From positions 3,410,001 through 3,474,000 of the forward strand of contig NZ_CP098740.1 in assembly GCF_026167665.1 (NCBI RefSeq): a stretch of 64,000 nt of DNA, in the 5' to 3' direction. The stretch is from Streptomyces drozdowiczii. GTDB lineage: Bacteria > Actinomycetota > Actinomycetes > Streptomycetales > Streptomycetaceae. Below, piece by piece: positions 44,470 through 55,332 of this stretch. Each line of letters starts with the position of its first letter. Within the stretch, counting starts at the first letter, position 1. The notes below the pieces were generated by a model. It did no database searches, was not told the DNA's origin, and saw nothing but the letters and a program-made list of their open reading frames with translations. The translations under genes were made by a program, and so were the position numbers.

Positions 44470-45582
44470 ATGACAGCAGCAGGGAAGCACCAGGTGAGCC
44501 GGACGGAGACCCCCCGGCGCGGCGGCAGGCAGGGACGTGCCGGAATCCGGGATGTGGCCGCCGCCGCCGGCGTCTCCATCACGACCGTCTCCGACGCGCT
44601 CAACGGCAAGGGCAGGCTCCCGGACGCCACCCGCCGCCATGTCCGCGAGGTCGCAGAGCGCCTGGGCTATCGCCCTTCCGCGGCGGCCCGCACGCTCCGT
44701 ACCGGCAAGTCCGGCCTCATCGGCCTGACCGTGACGACGTACGGGGATGAACCTTTCACCTTCACCGAGTTCGCGTACTTCGCGGAAATGGCGAGGGCGG
44801 CCACCTCGGCGGCCCTCGCGCGCGGCTACGCCCTGGTCATCCTGCCGGCCACCTCGCGCCACGACGTCTGGTCCAACGTGGCGCTCGACGGCACCGTCGT
44901 CATCGATCCGTCCGACCAGGACCCGGTCGTCTCCGAGCTGGTCCGTCAGGGACTGCCCGTCGTCTCCGACGGCCGCCCCGCCGGGTCGCTGCCCGTCACC
45001 GCCTGGGTGGACAACGACCACCGGGCGGCCGTGCTCGACCTCCTGGACCATCTGGCCGCCGCCGGGGCCCGCCGTATCGGACTGCTCACCGGCACCACCA
45101 CCGATACGTACACCCGACTCTCCACCACCGCCTACCTGCACTGGTGCGAGCGCGTGGGACAGGATCCGGTCTACGAGTCCTACCCCGCCCACGACCCGTG
45201 CGCGGGGGCGGTGGCCGCCGACCGGCTGCTGGCCCGTCCGGACCGCCCCGACGCCGTCTACGGGCTCTTCGACCCCAACGGCACGGACCTGCTGGCGGCT
45301 GCCCGCCGCTACGGCCTGCGCGTCCCCGAGGACCTGCTCCTCGTCTGCTGCAGCGAATCCACGGTGTACGCGACGACCGAGCCGCCCATCACGACGCTCT
45401 CGCTGAAGCCGCGGAGGATCGGCACGGCGGTCGTCCAACTGCTCATCGACGCCATCGAGGGCGTCGATCAGGACGGCCCGGTGGAACGGGTGGTGCCGAC
45501 GGAGCTGATCGTCCGGACGTCCTCGCAACGCCGCCCGCCCCGCACCACGGTCAGTGCGCCGCGTTCCCCGGCAGGGGACTGA
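44470..45582 (+). CDS. LacI-family transcriptional regulator
   Basis: 370 residues. After about 20 basic residues comes the LacI HTH (IRDVAAAAGVSITTVSDALNGKGRLPDATRRHV) and hinge helix (RPSAAARTLRTG). A periplasmic-binding-protein-like effector domain follows (about 85-350: GLIGLTVTTYG, DGTVVIDP, PDAVYGLFDPNG, ITTLSLKPRRIG). Most relatives bind sugars or nucleosides, but no transporter or sugar gene is adjacent, so neither effector nor target can be named. The C-terminal 20 residues are basic and disordered. Confidence 0.9.
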   Translation: MTAAGKHQVSRTETPRRGGRQGRAGIRDVAAAAGVSITTVSDALNGKGRLPDATRRHVREVAERLGYRPSAAARTLRTGKSGLIGLTVTTYGDEPFTFTEFAYFAEMARAATSAALARGYALVILPATSRHDVWSNVALDGTVVIDPSDQDPVVSELVRQGLPVVSDGRPAGSLPVTAWVDNDHRAAVLDLLDHLAAAGARRIGLLTGTTTDTYTRLSTTAYLHWCERVGQDPVYESYPAHDPCAGAVAADRLLARPDRPDAVYGLFDPNGTDLLAAARRYGLRVPEDLLLVCCSESTVYATTEPPITTLSLKPRRIGTAVVQLLIDAIEGVDQDGPVERVVPTELIVRTSSQRRPPRTTVSAPRSPAGD

Positions 45583-45757
45583 TCATCCCAATTAGGACCA
45601 ATCGACCGACGAACCTGGCATGCGGAAGGATTCACCACCCCTGGTGCGTCCCAGAGCACGATCTGCATTCCTATGATGGGCGCACGACACCGCGGACCAA
45701 CCCGACCAGCAGGGCCCGTCAGGTGTACGGCGGCGCGACGGTGGTGTGGAGGGGTCG

Positions 45758-46816
45758 ATGACACAGGGGGCCGGTCAGGAACCCGTGGTGCGGACGGCGA
45801 CGTTGCGCGACTTCCGCGTACCGCCCTATGCGCAGTCCCCCGCGCCGCCCGCGTCGCCGCACCCGGGGAACGCCTTCCCCGAGGGCGGCACTCCGGAGGG
45901 GTACACCCCCACGGCGCGCGATCTCCCCGTCATCAGCCGCGACGAACCCGCCCAGGTGCAGCCCGTGCCCGAACCACGCCCCGCCGCCGGCCCGGGCCTC
46001 GGCCCCCTCTACGTGGTCGGTGACGTCCACGGCTACCTGGACGAGCTGCTCGCGGCCCTCGCCGAGCAGGGCCTGATCGACTCCGAAGGCCGCTGGGCGG
46101 CGGGCAACGCGCGCCTCTGGTTCCTCGGCGACTTCACGGACCGGGGCCCCGACGGCATCGGCGTCATCGACCTCGTCATGCGGCTCTCCGCCGAGGCCGC
46201 GGCCGCCGGCGGATACTGCAAGGCCCTGATGGGCAACCACGAGCTGCTGCTCATCGGCGCCAAGCGGTTCGGCGACACCCCGGTGAACTCCGGCGCGGGA
46301 ACGGCCACCTTCCAGGCGGCCTGGCTGCTCAACGGCGGGCAGAAGTCGGACATGGAGCGCCTTCAGGACGTCCACCTCCAGTGGATGTCCCGGCTCGACG
46401 CCGTCGTCGAGGAGGACGGGCACCTCCTGATGCACTCGGACACGACGGCGTACCTCGACTACGGCTCCACCATCGAGGACGTCAACGACACGGTGCACGC
46501 CATCCTCACGCGCAACGACGCCGACGAGTGCTGGGACCTGTTCCGCAAGCTCACCAAGCGGTTCGCCTTCCGCGACGACTCGGGCGCCCAGGCCGTCCAG
46601 GAGCTGATGGCGGCCTACGGCGGCCGGCGCGTCGTCCATGGCCACAGCCCCATCCCGTACCTGACCGGCGAGGTCGGCTCCGAGGACGGCGCGGACGGTG
46701 CCGGGCCTCAGGTCGACGGGCCGCATGTGTACGCGGACGGGCTCGCCATCGCCATGGACGGCGGGGTGACCATGGCCGGAAAGCTACTGGTCGTCCGACT
46801 CCCCCTGCATGACTGA
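45758..46816 (+). CDS. Calcineurin-type metallophosphoesterase
   Basis: 352 residues. An N-terminal 80-residue Pro-rich disordered stretch precedes a Ser/Thr-phosphatase-like core with all metal-ligand motifs: YVVGDVHGYLDELL, FLGDFTDRGPDG, LMGNHELLL, LMHSDTTAYLD and VVHGHSPIPYL. GDxHG-GDxxDRG-GNHE is the PPP-family pattern, so protein phosphatase or Ap4A-hydrolase-like activity are both possible. The ATG at 45758 follows GGAGGGG. It stands alone, 175 bp after the LacI gene. Confidence 0.9.
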   Translation: MTQGAGQEPVVRTATLRDFRVPPYAQSPAPPASPHPGNAFPEGGTPEGYTPTARDLPVISRDEPAQVQPVPEPRPAAGPGLGPLYVVGDVHGYLDELLAALAEQGLIDSEGRWAAGNARLWFLGDFTDRGPDGIGVIDLVMRLSAEAAAAGGYCKALMGNHELLLIGAKRFGDTPVNSGAGTATFQAAWLLNGGQKSDMERLQDVHLQWMSRLDAVVEEDGHLLMHSDTTAYLDYGSTIEDVNDTVHAILTRNDADECWDLFRKLTKRFAFRDDSGAQAVQELMAAYGGRRVVHGHSPIPYLTGEVGSEDGADGAGPQVDGPHVYADGLAIAMDGGVTMAGKLLVVRLPLHD

Positions 46817-46999
46817 CGCCCTGCGGGGAAGACGCATCCCGAGCTGACCACGCCGAGTACAGGGGCTATTTCCGCAAACCCTCTGTCACCCCGCACCGTG
46901 CGCGCTCTACCATCGGCCTATCAGTAAGCAGGCTCTCCTCCGTTTCCGCCCGAACTGCCCGTACCCAGCGGGCACACAGGCCCGACGGAGCATCGGGGG

Positions 47000-47809
47000 A
47001 TGCAGATGAACAGCGCTCCGCACCTGCTGACCGAGGACCGGCCCGAGTACGAACGGCTCCTCGACGACGCACTGCGTCACGCACACGAACGACCGGAACT
47101 GGCCGCCGTCGGCGAACGCCTCAACGCCGCCCAGCTGCGCACCATGGCGCTGGCGGCCGTCGCCCTGATCACCGCCACGGCCGCCCCCGAGTACGAGCAG
47201 TACGTGAAGACCCGTGACGAAGCACGCGCCCCCGCCCGGGACACGGCTTCCGGCACGGCGCCGGACGGCCTCATCCAGTCGGGCGCCGGCATAGGCGCGG
47301 TCGTCACCGTTCTGACGCCGATGCTGGCGGGTACGGCGGCGGCCATATTCCTGCTGGTCGGCTACCTCCTGAAGATGCTGGAGCCACCACCGGCATTCGC
47401 CGGCCCCATGGTGGACGCGGGCTGGTTCTTCGCCGCCGTCACCGCCGCCGCCATCTTCGTCGCCGCCATCGGCCTGCTCATCGCCGCCCTGCGCAACGGC
47501 TCGACGTCCCTGTCCGCCCGGGAAGCCCGCGAGCAACTGCCCGACGACGTGGCCCGCGCCAAGGACGCCTGGCGGCAGGCGCTCCTTGAGCGGGGCATCG
47601 TGCCCTTCCTGCGCGACGCCCTCGCAGAGCCCGCCGGGCCCGCGGTCCCCGCCCCGCACCGCCCGACGGGCCGCCTCCCCAAGATCGGCTACAGCAGGCC
47701 CGACTTCGCCGGCCCGGACGAGGGCCCGGCTGCGGCGCCCCGTCCCACGTACAGCAGCCCGGACTTCACCAGCCCCGACTTCGGCGGTCCCGAGCACGAA
47801 CCGGACTGA
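47000..47809 (+). CDS. Membrane protein with C-terminal PDF repeats, unknown function
   Basis: 269 residues. An N-terminal amphipathic part (EYERLLDDALRHAHERPEL) is followed by three hydrophobic segments (LRTMALAAVALITATAA weak; GAVVTVLTPMLAGTAAAIFLLVGYLL; WFFAAVTAAAIFVAAIGLLIAAL). A charged helix comes next, then a disordered tail with short repeats (YSRPDFAGPD, YSSPDFTSPDFGGPE). The Asp-Phe repeats could recruit a partner. The ATG at 47000 has GGAG eight bases upstream. The family was not recognised. Confidence 0.7.
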   Translation: MQMNSAPHLLTEDRPEYERLLDDALRHAHERPELAAVGERLNAAQLRTMALAAVALITATAAPEYEQYVKTRDEARAPARDTASGTAPDGLIQSGAGIGAVVTVLTPMLAGTAAAIFLLVGYLLKMLEPPPAFAGPMVDAGWFFAAVTAAAIFVAAIGLLIAALRNGSTSLSAREAREQLPDDVARAKDAWRQALLERGIVPFLRDALAEPAGPAVPAPHRPTGRLPKIGYSRPDFAGPDEGPAAAPRPTYSSPDFTSPDFGGPEHEPD

Positions 47810-47813
47810 CCGC

Positions 47814-47844
47814 CACGGCTCCGGCGGAAGACGCCGGAGCCGTG
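47814..47844. terminator. Bidirectional terminator
   Basis: A perfect 13-bp stem CACGGCTCCGGCG/CGCCGGAGCCGTG with loop GAAGA lies between the convergent membrane protein and thiC genes. Confidence 0.8.
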
Positions 47845-47854
47845 CGCGTCCGGG

Positions 47855-49766
<1,912 letters not shown>

Positions 49767-49843
49767 TGCAAAGGTGCCACCACGCTAGCCCCCGGACGGG
49801 CGACCTGACCAGAGGGCCCCTTCCTTCTTGCGATGATCGGCCG

Positions 49844-51166
49844 GTGACGCCCCCTCATCGCGACCCAGAACCGCAGGGCCATCAGCACACGCACAGCCAT
49901 GGCCCGGCCGCACCCGTCTCCACCCGTCTGCGCAAGGTGATCGCCGCCGTGCTGATCCCCTTCGCGGCCGCCGTACTCGTCGGCCTCGTGGCGCTCTGGC
50001 CGAATGGCGCGCCGGCGCACGACCGGACAGGTGTCGGATTCGACCGGCAGACCCAGCAGGGAAAGGTGGTGAGCGTCGTCGAGACCGACTGCAAGGACGT
50101 GAACGCCGCCCAGCTTCCCGTCAGCGGCGAGACCCAACCCCCCGTGGACCGGCCGGCATCCGGCGGCCTCTGCGAGAAGGCCACCGTCGAGGTCACGACC
50201 GGCCCCGACTCGGGGCGCCGGTTCGTCGAGGTCGTCCAGCCGGACGCACCGAGGCAACTGCGGGAGGGCCAGGGGGTGGTGGTGGCGTACGCCCCCGACG
50301 CGCCCCATGACCTCCAGTACTCCGTGACGGACGTGAACCGGAAGTTCCCTCTGTATTTGCTGGCCGGGATCTTCGCCCTCGCGGTGGTGCTCGTGGGCAG
50401 GATGCGCGGGGTCATGGCCCTGGTGGCGCTCGCCCTGTCGTTCGCCGTACTGACCCTGTTCATCCTTCCGGCCATACTTCAGGGCTCGAATCCGCTGCTG
50501 GTGGCGGTCGTCGGGGCCGGAGCGATCATGCTGATCGCGCTCTACATCTGCCACGGGCCGACCGCCCGCACCTCCGTCGCCGTCATCGGCACCCTGATCT
50601 CACTGCTCCTGATCGGGCTGCTCGGCTCGCTCTTCATCGGCTGGGCGAGCCTGACCGGGAACACCGACGACAACACCGGCCTCATCCACGGCCTGTATCC
50701 GCACATCGACATGAGCGGACTGCTGCTGGCCGGCGTCATCATCGGCTCCCTTGGCGTGCTCGACGACGTCACGGTCACCCAGACCTCGGCGGTCTGGGAG
50801 CTGCGCCAGGCGAACCCCACCATGAGTGCGAAGCAGCTCTACCGGGCAGGGATCAGAATCGGCCGCGATCACATCGCCTCCGTGGTCAACACCCTGGTGC
50901 TCGCCTATGCGGGCGCGGCGCTGCCCCTCCTGCTGCTGTTCACGGTCGCGCAGAGCAGCGTGGGGACGGTCGCCAACAGCGAGCTGGTGGCCGAGGAGAT
51001 CGTGCGCACCCTCGTCGGCTCGATCGGACTGGTCGCCTCCGTGCCGGTGACGACAGCGCTGGCGGCGCTGGTCGTCTCCGCGGACCGCACGGGGGTCGGC
51101 GCGGAAGCCGGGGCTTCGGCACCCGTGCGGAGCGGCAGGGGCCGGCGACGGCGGGCGAGGTCGTGA
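49844..51166 (+). CDS. YibE/F-like integral membrane protein
   Basis: 440 residues. The N-terminus is His-rich (GHQHTHSHGP), followed by one helix (VIAAVLIPFAAAVLVGLVALW) and an extracellular beta-rich domain (about 65-150). About seven further helices then have the YibE/F signature (GLIHGLYPHIDMSGLLLAGVIIGSLGVLDDVTVTQ). The family is a putative transporter of unknown substrate; the His-rich tail hints at metal. The GTG at 49844 has GATGAT six bases upstream (leaderless-like). It diverges from thiC across the riboswitch. Confidence 0.87.
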   Translation: MTPPHRDPEPQGHQHTHSHGPAAPVSTRLRKVIAAVLIPFAAAVLVGLVALWPNGAPAHDRTGVGFDRQTQQGKVVSVVETDCKDVNAAQLPVSGETQPPVDRPASGGLCEKATVEVTTGPDSGRRFVEVVQPDAPRQLREGQGVVVAYAPDAPHDLQYSVTDVNRKFPLYLLAGIFALAVVLVGRMRGVMALVALALSFAVLTLFILPAILQGSNPLLVAVVGAGAIMLIALYICHGPTARTSVAVIGTLISLLLIGLLGSLFIGWASLTGNTDDNTGLIHGLYPHIDMSGLLLAGVIIGSLGVLDDVTVTQTSAVWELRQANPTMSAKQLYRAGIRIGRDHIASVVNTLVLAYAGAALPLLLLFTVAQSSVGTVANSELVAEEIVRTLVGSIGLVASVPVTTALAALVVSADRTGVGAEAGASAPVRSGRGRRRRARS

Positions 51167-51245
51167 CCGGAACACGCAGCGTGATTCACCCGATCGGCAG
51201 GTGTCGTGTTCGAGTGGCAAGACGGCTCCCGGGCCGTGCACCACT

Positions 51246-51653
51246 TCAGCCCGCGTTCTGCTCTTCGGCCAGAATGCGCCCCAGCGCCTCCTCCAGATTG
51301 CCGTCGAAGTCACCCAGCGTGCACTCCTGCCCGAGCGGCACCAGCTTGTCCGTACGGTCGAGGAAGGCGACGAGAGGTGCCGTGCCCGCCCGGAAGAGCG
51401 CACGGTCGGCGCCCACCTGCAACCGGATGTGGACATCGCACAGCCCCTCGGGCTCGGTCGGCGCGATGTGGACATCGCCGTCACCACTGGGGCTGTTGAG
51501 GCCGTCGAGCAGCAGCTCACGGCCGAAGGCCCAGGTGACGGGGGCGTCGCCGGGCAGATGGAAGGTCATCCGGATCGCGTACGGATCGCACACTTCGTAC
51601 CGGAGCTCCACCGGGATACGGAATGAGAGCTCCTCGGAGACGAGGAAGCTCAT
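51246..51653 (-). CDS. ssgA: Sporulation/cell division regulator SsgA
   Basis: A 135-residue SALP-family protein. From memory it is almost identical to S. coelicolor SsgA along its whole length (MSFLVSEELSFRIPVELRYE, PVTWAFGRELLLDGL, GNLEEALGRILAEEQNAG). SsgA activates sporulation-specific septation, acting through localisation of SsgB and FtsZ. Two Cys residues (EVCDPYAI, GLCDVHI) stand where I recall Gly. The second of two tandem ATGs is preferred as start. It lies 130 bp downstream of ssgR on the same strand. Confidence 0.97.
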   Translation of the reverse strand: MSFLVSEELSFRIPVELRYEVCDPYAIRMTFHLPGDAPVTWAFGRELLLDGLNSPSGDGDVHIAPTEPEGLCDVHIRLQVGADRALFRAGTAPLVAFLDRTDKLVPLGQECTLGDFDGNLEEALGRILAEEQNAG

Positions 51654-51784
51654 CATGACCTCAGCTTGAACCGACTCGCGCATCGTTCAACCCCGCAGTA
51701 GATGAATCTGGCCAGGAATGATCCCCCATGGCCCTATTGACGCCATCGTGGTGCACGCGATAGCAGATCACAAGGAGTGATTTT

Positions 51785-52555
51785 TCAGATACTGATAGAG
51801 AACACGAACGAACGCAAGAGGCTCGACACTTCGCCGCGTAGTCGTTCGACTGCGGGCAGCAACCGATCCTCCTCGTGGAGGGGTACCGAAATGGCCATCG
51901 CGGCGGCGGTGAATCCGGCCGTGATGGGGAAGGCCGCGCAGACGGTCCCGAGCGCGTACTCCTGTCGCTCGATGACCGGTTCCGTACGCTCCAGCGACCG
52001 CAGCCGGGCGAGGAACGCCGCACGGTCGCGCACCGAGTACCGGGTCAGCGGGCGCACCGGGTGCCGGTCCAGGTGGTCCTCGCGCGCCTTCTCGTCCAGC
52101 CGGCTCAGCAGACACTGGCCGATCGCGTGCGCGTGCCCGGTCTCGCGGAACGCCGCCCACTCGTCGACCGCCGGCCGCTCGGGGCTGTCCGCCACGGCGA
52201 GGAGCTCGATCTCGCCCTCGCGATAGATGGCGCAGTACACCGGGGCTCCGACGATGTCCCGCCAGCGGCCCAGCGAACGGGCCATGACGCTGCGGCGGCT
52301 CTGAGCGGCGCGATCGCCCATCAGCCGTTCGGCGGCGGCGCCGAAGCGGAAGACGCCGTTCTCCCGGCGCAGATACCCCTCGTGGGTCAAGGTCCGCAGC
52401 AGGTGGTAGGCGGTGGGAAGGGGAAGCCCCGCTTCCCTCGCGAGCTGTTTGGCCGGGGCCCCGTCGCGATGGGTGCCCACAGCCTCCAGCAGTCTCAGCG
52501 CCCGCTGCACCGACCCGATGAGCGTCGGAACAGCCGTACTCGATGCCGCGGTCAA
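51785..52555 (-). CDS. ssgR: IclR-family activator of ssgA (SsgR)
   Basis: 256 residues. The winged-helix domain (SVQRALRLLEAVGTH, LAREAGLPLPTAYHLLRTL) is followed by the IclR effector domain. In S. coelicolor SsgR is the dedicated activator of ssgA, and the order and close relationship here match. The likely start is TTG 52555: a TGA stop lies two codons upstream in frame and GGGGGTGA provides a ribosome site. A GTG at 52562 is in another frame. The TTG start may keep synthesis low. Confidence 0.93.
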   Translation of the reverse strand: MTAASSTAVPTLIGSVQRALRLLEAVGTHRDGAPAKQLAREAGLPLPTAYHLLRTLTHEGYLRRENGVFRFGAAAERLMGDRAAQSRRSVMARSLGRWRDIVGAPVYCAIYREGEIELLAVADSPERPAVDEWAAFRETGHAHAIGQCLLSRLDEKAREDHLDRHPVRPLTRYSVRDRAAFLARLRSLERTEPVIERQEYALGTVCAAFPITAGFTAAAMAISVPLHEEDRLLPAVERLRGEVSSLLRSFVFSISI

Positions 52556-52795
52556 CGGTCACCCCCAGGCGTGGTGACGGGCGGTCAGCCCGCCCGTGGG
52601 GGCCGCCCCCACAGGTCTGCCGCGGACCCGGGGCGCCGGAGGCCGGATCCCGTACAAACCACTGGTCGGGGAGGTGACTTGCGGTGTTTTCCCAGGCGGT
52701 GGCAGAGGACTGTCACTGTATCGGCCGCCCTGTGACCGGGTGCCGATTCGCCTTTCCCTTAGCTCAGCTGGGCTAATCCCCCGTCGGGCGTGCGG

Positions 52796-53011
52796 TCACC
52801 AGCCGTTTCCGGAGGACGACGACATGAACTTCCGTACGAGGAAGACGAGGCCGCCGACCAGGATCACGAAGATCAGGATCTTGAAGAGCAGACCGACCAC
52901 GAACGCGACCAGGCTGGCGATCAGGCCACCGAACACGACGATCGCGATCACGGGCACCGCGATCCACTTCACCCACCAGGGCATCCCAGCGAATATCTCC
53001 CGCACGGCCAT
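52796..53011 (-). CDS. Small membrane protein, DUF5326 family
   Basis: 71 residues with two hydrophobic segments (WWVKWIAVPVIAIVVFGGLIASLV, LLFKILIFVILVGGLVFLV) and a short polar tail (KFMSSSSGNGW). It belongs to a small actinobacterial family of unknown function that I recall as conserved next to ssgR. The 240 bp upstream of ssgR, between the two genes, hold no other gene. Confidence 0.85.
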   Translation of the reverse strand: MAVREIFAGMPWWVKWIAVPVIAIVVFGGLIASLVAFVVGLLFKILIFVILVGGLVFLVRKFMSSSSGNGW

Positions 53012-53140
53012 CGTCCTTACCTCGTCTCTGTGAGTTCCTGCTTCGATGCTAGAGGCGAAAGAAGGCCGCCGGACCCCGGGAAGCCCTTGTCCTCCCCTGA
53101 TCGAACCCTTAGGGAACCCTGGGACGCACTGGCCGCGGAC

Positions 53141-53458
53141 TCATCCCTCGGGCGGCGAGAAGACCACCATCACGCGCAGGTCCTCGGTGATGTGGTGGAA
53201 CTTGTGGGCCGTGCCTGCGGGTACATACACGACACTCCCTCTTCCCACCTGTGTCGTTTCCATGCCGACGGTGATCGAGGCGCGACCGCTGACCACGAAG
53301 TAGACCTCGTCCTGGCTGTGCGGCTTCTGCGGGTCGAGGTCGCCGGCGTCCAGCGCGTACAGGCCGACCGACATGTTCCGCTCGCGAAGGAACTGCAGGT
53401 AAGCACCGTCGTTGGCGGCCCGTTCCGCCTCCAGCTCGTCCAGCCTGAATGCCTTCAT
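53141..53458 (-). CDS. Single-domain cupin protein
   Basis: 105 residues forming one cupin barrel: PHSQDEVYFVVSGRASITVG is cupin motif 1 (His, Glu) and VPAGTAHKFHHI is motif 2 (His). Metal-binding His and Glu are present, so it may be an enzyme or sensor; the function is unknown. The ATG at 53458 has GGACGG upstream. It is divergent from the holin-like gene, 67 bp away. Confidence 0.87.
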   Translation of the reverse strand: MKAFRLDELEAERAANDGAYLQFLRERNMSVGLYALDAGDLDPQKPHSQDEVYFVVSGRASITVGMETTQVGRGSVVYVPAGTAHKFHHITEDLRVMVVFSPPEG

Positions 53459-53525
53459 GGACCGTCCGCCCCTTGCCTCGCCCAGCCGGTGTCCGCCACC
53501 GATCATGTCTGCCACGATCAGACAC

Positions 53526-53903
53526 ATGAAGAATTTCGTAGTCAAGACGATCGCCAACGCGGGTGCGCTGGCCGTGGCCATCTGGCTGGTCCAGGACATC
53601 ACGCTGACCGGCGGCAGCACCGGCCGCAAGGCCCTGACCCTGGTCCTCGTCGCGCTGGTCTTCGGCCTGGTCAACGTCGTGGTCAAGCCGATCGTGAAGC
53701 TGCTCACCCTGCCCCTCTTCATCCTCACGCTGGGACTGATCACCCTCGTGGTGAACGCCCTGATGCTGCTGCTCACCTCGTGGCTGGCCGGGGTGCTCGA
53801 CCTGAGCTTCCACGTCGAAGGCTTCTGGACCGCCGTCCTCGGTGGCCTGATCATCTCGATCGTGTCCTGGGCGCTGAACGTCGTCCTCCCGGACGAGGAC
53901 TGA
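53526..53903 (+). CDS. Phage-holin-family (YvlD-like) membrane protein
   Basis: 125 residues with four helices (ANAGALAVAIWLVQDITL, ALTLVLVALVFGLVNVVV, LLTLPLFILTLGLITLVVNALMLLLTSWLAG, GFWTAVLGGLIISIVSWAL). PIVKLLTLPLFILTLG is typical of the family called phage holin IV or DUF-YvlD. The name reflects a distant similarity; no lysis genes are present and it is a chromosomal housekeeping membrane protein of unknown role. CACGAT seven bases before the ATG suggests a leaderless start. Confidence 0.85.
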   Translation: MKNFVVKTIANAGALAVAIWLVQDITLTGGSTGRKALTLVLVALVFGLVNVVVKPIVKLLTLPLFILTLGLITLVVNALMLLLTSWLAGVLDLSFHVEGFWTAVLGGLIISIVSWALNVVLPDED

Positions 53904-53989
53904 TCCGTCCGGCGGGAAGCGACCCGCGTCCACCTGAGACAGTGCGACCAGGACCGGTGACCGGCCGGGGAGAGAAGCGAGGACGAACC

Positions 53990-55120
53990 ATGAGCACCCA
54001 GGGCGACGGAACGCGCGCGGTACGCGCGGGACTGCCGGAACCGCAGCAGTACGAGCCCACCCTCCCCGGACCGGTCTTCGCCGCGCACTTCCACCTGTCC
54101 GGCGAGCCGACCGGCCCCTACACCTACGGGCGGGACGGCAACCCGACCTGGACCCGGCTGGAACAGGCCATCGGGGAACTCGAGGCACCGGGCGAGGACG
54201 TGGAGACCACCGTCTTCGCCTCCGGAATGGCGGCGATCTCGGCCGTCCTGTTCTCCCAGGCGCGTAGCGGCGATGCCGTCGTCCTCCCCGACGACGGCTA
54301 CCAGGCACTTCCCCTGCTGCGCGAGCAGCTGGAGGCGTACGGGGTCGAGGTGCGGACCGCGCCGACCGGCGGCGACGCCCAGCTCGCCGTCCTGGAGGGC
54401 GCGAAGCTCCTGTGGCTGGAGACGCCCTCCAACCCGGGCCTCGACGTCTGCGACGTGCGGCGCCTCGTCGAGGCCGCGCACGCCGGCGGCACGCTGGTCG
54501 CCGTCGACAACACCCTCGCCACCCCGCTCGGCCAGCGCCCGCTGGAGCTGGGCGCCGACTTCTCCGTGGCCAGTGACACCAAGGGCATGACGGGCCACGG
54601 CGACGTGCTGCTCGGCCATGTGACCTGCCGCAACCCCGAGCTCACGGCCGGAGTGCGGCGCTGGCGCAAGATCGCCGGTGCGATCCCCGGTCCGATGGAG
54701 GCATGGCTGGCGCACCGGTCCCTGGCGACGCTGGAGCTGCGGATCGAGCGGCAGTGCGCCAACGCCCTCGTGCTCGCCGAGGTGCTCGCCAAGCACCAGG
54801 CCGTCTCCGGGCTGCGCTACCCCGGCCTGCCCACCGACCCCTCGTACGCCAACGCGGTACGCCAGATGCGGCGCTTCGGCTCGGTGGTGTCGTTCGTGCT
54901 CGCCGACCGGGAAACCGCGGAGCGCTTCCTTGCCGCCCTGCGGCTGGTCGAGGACGCCACCAGCTTCGGAGGCGTACGCTCCACCGCCGAGCGCCGGGGC
55001 CGCTGGGGCGGCGATTCCGTACCGGAAGGCTTCATCCGCTTCTCCGTCGGCGCCGAGAACCCCGCCGACCTGGTGGCCGATGTCGAACAGGCGCTGGCCG
55101 CGGCCACCGCGGGGAGCTGA
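53990..55120 (+). CDS. Cystathionine gamma-lyase/Cys-Met metabolism PLP enzyme
   Basis: 376 residues. The PLP Lys is K198 in VASDTKGMTGHGD. The family phrases YTYGRDGNPTW, FASGMAAISAVLF, WLETPSNPGLDV and VDNTLATPLGQRPLELGAD are all present, as is SFGGVRSTAERRGRW near the C-terminus. It would cleave or form sulfur amino acids (cystathionine to cysteine, or methionine degradation). A possible functional link is the LysR regulator downstream. The ATG follows AGGACG. Confidence 0.92.
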   Translation: MSTQGDGTRAVRAGLPEPQQYEPTLPGPVFAAHFHLSGEPTGPYTYGRDGNPTWTRLEQAIGELEAPGEDVETTVFASGMAAISAVLFSQARSGDAVVLPDDGYQALPLLREQLEAYGVEVRTAPTGGDAQLAVLEGAKLLWLETPSNPGLDVCDVRRLVEAAHAGGTLVAVDNTLATPLGQRPLELGADFSVASDTKGMTGHGDVLLGHVTCRNPELTAGVRRWRKIAGAIPGPMEAWLAHRSLATLELRIERQCANALVLAEVLAKHQAVSGLRYPGLPTDPSYANAVRQMRRFGSVVSFVLADRETAERFLAALRLVEDATSFGGVRSTAERRGRWGGDSVPEGFIRFSVGAENPADLVADVEQALAAATAGS

Positions 55121-55265
55121 TCCCGCCGCGCGGTACGGCGGTCCGAGCCTCCCCCCTCGTGGCTCGGACCGCCCCGGCCCTCCGTGTTCTCCTTGTGAAG
55201 AGCCGCCTCGACAAGGCTAGTTGACTCTGCGTCAGTGTCCAATCACAGTAGCGACAGCGACCTAT

Positions 55266-55285
55266 CGACATATTTATAGTTGTCG
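55266..55285. promoter_or_regulatory. Inverted repeat upstream of the LysR gene
   Basis: CGACA-N10-TGTCG with an AT-rich core lies 48-67 bp before the regulator start, the usual place of a LysR-type autoregulatory site. It has short arms and is inferred only. Confidence 0.4.
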
Positions 55286-55332
55286 GGGGTCCAATCGGAT
55301 ACGTCACTGTGTGAGGGCGGGAGGGACGAGAC

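Noticed and set aside
53526..53903. True phage holin
   Set aside because: No endolysin or phage genes are near and the protein matches the chromosomal YvlD-like family.
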